A DNA stretch of 6,460 nt. It comes from Chitinophaga pinensis (lineage in GTDB: Bacteria > Bacteroidota > Bacteroidia > UKL13-3). Positions 4,410 to 6,460 of this stretch are shown here, one piece after another (position 1 is the stretch's first letter; every line of letters begins with the position of its first letter). Both the position numbers and the translations under genes were made by a program. The stretch covers positions 1 through 6,460 of the forward strand of contig CALPIR020000134.1 in the NCBI GenBank assembly GCA_943323675.2. The letters run 5' to 3'. Under the pieces are notes generated by a model that did not search any database, was not told where the DNA came from, and saw only the letters and a list, made by a program, of their open reading frames with translations.

Positions 4410-6460
4410 ATGAAAATTAAAACCATGATGATGTTATCGGCAATGGGCGCTGGGGTGCTAATGCAAAGTTGTAAAAGTGATAACAAAACCGCTACTACTA
4501 ATGGTGGCGATGATAATTTTAACTACGAGTGTGATCGTTTTGCTGATATTCAAGTTTTACGCTACGAAATTACAGGGTTTAATGAGCTAACTGCAAAGCA
4601 AAAGGAATTGGCTTATTACCTAAGTGAAGCAGCAAACTGTGGTCGTGATATTATTTATGACCAGAAGTATAAACACAATTTGGCTATTAGAAAAACCATT
4701 GAAGCCATTTTAACAACATACCAAGGTGATAAAACAACGGATGATTACAAGAAGTTTGAAACCTATGCCAAGAAAGTATTTTTCGCTAATGGTATACATC
4801 ATCATTACAGCAATATGAAATTTGTACCTGAGTGTAGTTTTGATTTTTTTGCTGCGGCAGTTAAAGCCACTCCTGTTGAAATGCTTCCTTTAAATGGTAG
4901 AACTGTTGATGCCTTTTTAGCTGAAATGAAACCTATTATTTTTGATTCCAAAGTTGATGCGAAAATCGTAGACTTATCAACCGGAATTGATAACGTGAAA
5001 GCATCTGCTAATAATTTTTATGAAGGATTATCTCAAGCTGAAGTTGAGGCTTATTATGATAGCCGAATGAATAAAAATGATGAGCAACCAATATCTTGGG
5101 GACTGAATAGCAAGATGGTTAAAGAAAATGGAGTAACAACAGAAAAGGTTTGGAAAGTTGGCGGGATGTATACTGCTGCCATTGAAAAGATTGTTTACTG
5201 GTTGCAAAAGGCAATAGCCGTTGCAGAAAACGATCAACAAAAGAAGACCCTTACTTTATTGGTTGAGTACTACAAAAGTGGTGATTTGAAGAAATGGGAT
5301 GAATACAATATTGCATGGGTAAATGATACAGAAAGCAGATTAGATGTGGTAAATGGATTTATAGAAGTTTATGGTGACGCGATTGGTAAACGTGGTACAT
5401 TTGAATCTGTTGTTTCTATGAAAGATATGGAAGCGACAAAACGCATAGCTAAAATAGCAGCTAATGCGCAATGGTTTGAAGACCATTCTCCACTATTGCC
5501 CGAACATAAAAAGAAAGAAGTTAAGGGCATTACTGCTAAAGTAATAACGGTTATTCAGGAAGCTGGAGATGCTGCACCATCAACTCCAATAGGTATTAAT
5601 CTTCCAAATGCCAATTGGATTCGTCAGCAACATGGCTCTAAATCTGTTTCGTTAGGAAATGTGGTTCACTCTTATAATGTTGTTGGAGCTAAAAGTCCAA
5701 TGATGCAAGAGTTTGCTTTAACTCCAGAAGAAATTGAATTGAATAAAAAATATGGTTCATTAGCGGGCGACTTACATACCGATATGCATGAGGTAATAGG
5801 TCATGCTTCAGGTCAAATTAACAAAGGAGTTGGCGATCCCGATCAAACACTAAAAAACTACGCCAGTACTTTAGAAGAAGCACGTGCAGATTTAGTTGCC
5901 TTATATTACGTGTACGACCAAAAATTAGTAGAGTTAGGCGTTATGCCAAATTTAGATGCTGGCAAGTGCGAATATGATGGATACATGCGTGGGGGGTTAA
6001 TTACCCAATTAACAAGAATTGAGTTAGGTGACAATTTAGAGGAAGCTCATATGCGTAATCGTCAGTTGGTAGCTGCCTGGGCTATGGAAAAAGGTAAGGC
6101 AAATAACGTGGTAGAATGGGTGAAAAAAGAAGGAAAAACATATGTACGTGTAAACGACTATGCTAAACTTCGCGACTTATTCGGACAATTATTGCGCGAG
6201 ATACAACGTATAAAATCGGAAGGTGATTATGCTGCTGCAACTGCATTGGTTGAAGGGTATGGAGTGAAGGTTGATCAAATACTACTAAAAGAAGTGCGTG
6301 ATCGTTTTGCTAAATTAAATACTGCGCCTTATAAAGGTTTTATACAACCTCAATTAAAAGCAACATTTACTGGTGAAACAGTTAATGATGTTACAGTAAC
6401 TTACCCTGATAATTTCTTACAAAACCAATTGGAATTGGGGAAAAAATACGGATTCTTACC
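4410..6460 (+). CDS. Dipeptidyl peptidase III (M49 family), predicted lipoprotein, 3' end outside window
   Basis: The visible 683 residues form a nearly complete M49 zinc exopeptidase, which releases dipeptides from the N-termini of short peptides. The zinc signature HEVIGH gives ligands His460 and His465 and catalytic Glu461. The second signature, EEARAD (489-494), supplies the third ligand, Glu490. Tyr321 in IEVYGDAIGKRGTFE aligns with human Tyr318, and His547 in AHMRNRQ with human His568, so the active site looks complete. In the B. thetaiotaomicron enzyme the first motif is HECLGH; here Cys is replaced by Val462. The N-terminus has basic residues, a short hydrophobic stretch and MQSC with Cys21, a somewhat degenerate lipobox (Met at -3), then a polar linker to about residue 37. 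This predicts a lipid-anchored periplasmic or surface protein, whereas eukaryotic DPP III is cytosolic. The ATG at 4410 is the first of several near the start. Bacteroidota homologues usually end close to a FLP-type C-terminus as seen at the window edge, so few residues are missing. Confidence 0.94.
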   Translation, partial: MKIKTMMMLSAMGAGVLMQSCKSDNKTATTNGGDDNFNYECDRFADIQVLRYEITGFNELTAKQKELAYYLSEAANCGRDIIYDQKYKHNLAIRKTIEAILTTYQGDKTTDDYKKFETYAKKVFFANGIHHHYSNMKFVPECSFDFFAAAVKATPVEMLPLNGRTVDAFLAEMKPIIFDSKVDAKIVDLSTGIDNVKASANNFYEGLSQAEVEAYYDSRMNKNDEQPISWGLNSKMVKENGVTTEKVWKVGGMYTAAIEKIVYWLQKAIAVAENDQQKKTLTLLVEYYKSGDLKKWDEYNIAWVNDTESRLDVVNGFIEVYGDAIGKRGTFESVVSMKDMEATKRIAKIAANAQWFEDHSPLLPEHKKKEVKGITAKVITVIQEAGDAAPSTPIGINLPNANWIRQQHGSKSVSLGNVVHSYNVVGAKSPMMQEFALTPEEIELNKKYGSLAGDLHTDMHEVIGHASGQINKGVGDPDQTLKNYASTLEEARADLVALYYVYDQKLVELGVMPNLDAGKCEYDGYMRGGLITQLTRIELGDNLEEAHMRNRQLVAAWAMEKGKANNVVEWVKKEGKTYVRVNDYAKLRDLFGQLLREIQRIKSEGDYAAATALVEGYGVKVDQILLKEVRDRFAKLNTAPYKGFIQPQLKATFTGETVNDVTVTYPDNFLQNQLELGKKYGFL

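Noticed and set aside
4059..4413. Two overlapping open frames on the + strand with hydrophobic translations
   Set aside because: They mirror the N-terminus of the TIGR02757 gene and run across the divergent promoter region; the hydrophobicity comes from T-rich DNA.
5028..5240. 70-codon open frame on the - strand
   Set aside because: It is antisense to the DPP III coding frame, which is continuous and conserved here.
1..6460. Mobile element, CRISPR array, toxin-antitoxin pair, defence cassette or RNA gene
   Set aside because: I saw no terminal repeats, direct-repeat array, transposase motifs, small paired genes or tRNA-like folds; every long frame fits a housekeeping-type or hypothetical chromosomal gene.

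Overview
This 6.46 kb window looks like an ordinary stretch of an AT-rich Bacteroidota chromosome. The evidence is AT-rich codon use, the absence of Shine-Dalgarno sites, exact matches to the phylum's TAnnTTTG -7 promoter box upstream of four genes, a TIGR02757 (DUF2400) protein, and a lipoprotein form of dipeptidyl peptidase III. I cannot fix the genus from sequence alone. There is no tRNA, rRNA, insertion sequence, CRISPR array or recent-transfer signature that I can see.

Layout, left to right. The 3' two thirds of a ygiD-like LigB-type extradiol dioxygenase enters on the + strand and ends at 616. Four genes then follow on the - strand. In their own reading order these are a TIGR02757/DUF2400 protein (4283 to 3507), a short M61 metallo-aminopeptidase without a PDZ domain (3446 to 1986), a Crp/Fnr-family regulator (1930 to 1223), and a small secreted or membrane protein of unknown function (1186 to 605). 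The last of these overlaps the end of ygiD tail to tail by 12 bases. A 126-bp divergent intergenic region separates the TIGR02757 gene from a + strand gene for dipeptidyl peptidase III (M49). That gene starts at 4410 and is open to the right edge, lacking probably only its last few residues. No gene-free stretch exceeds 300 bases.

How the genes relate. The - strand genes are spaced 36 to 60 bp apart, but most have their own -7 box 18 to 38 bases before the start codon, so they look like adjacent single-gene units rather than one operon. Two are peptidases acting on peptide N-termini (M61 in the cytosol, M49 probably anchored as a lipoprotein), but nothing shows that they form a pathway. The Crp/Fnr protein lacks the residues that bind cAMP in E. 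coli CRP, and its signal is unknown.

I found no convincing new multi-gene system. The observations most worth checking are a possible Lys/Asp glycosylase pair in the uncharacterised TIGR02757 protein, the lipoprotein signal on DPP III, the Sm-like pattern in the small secreted protein, and the promoter boxes that rule out apparent TTG starts.
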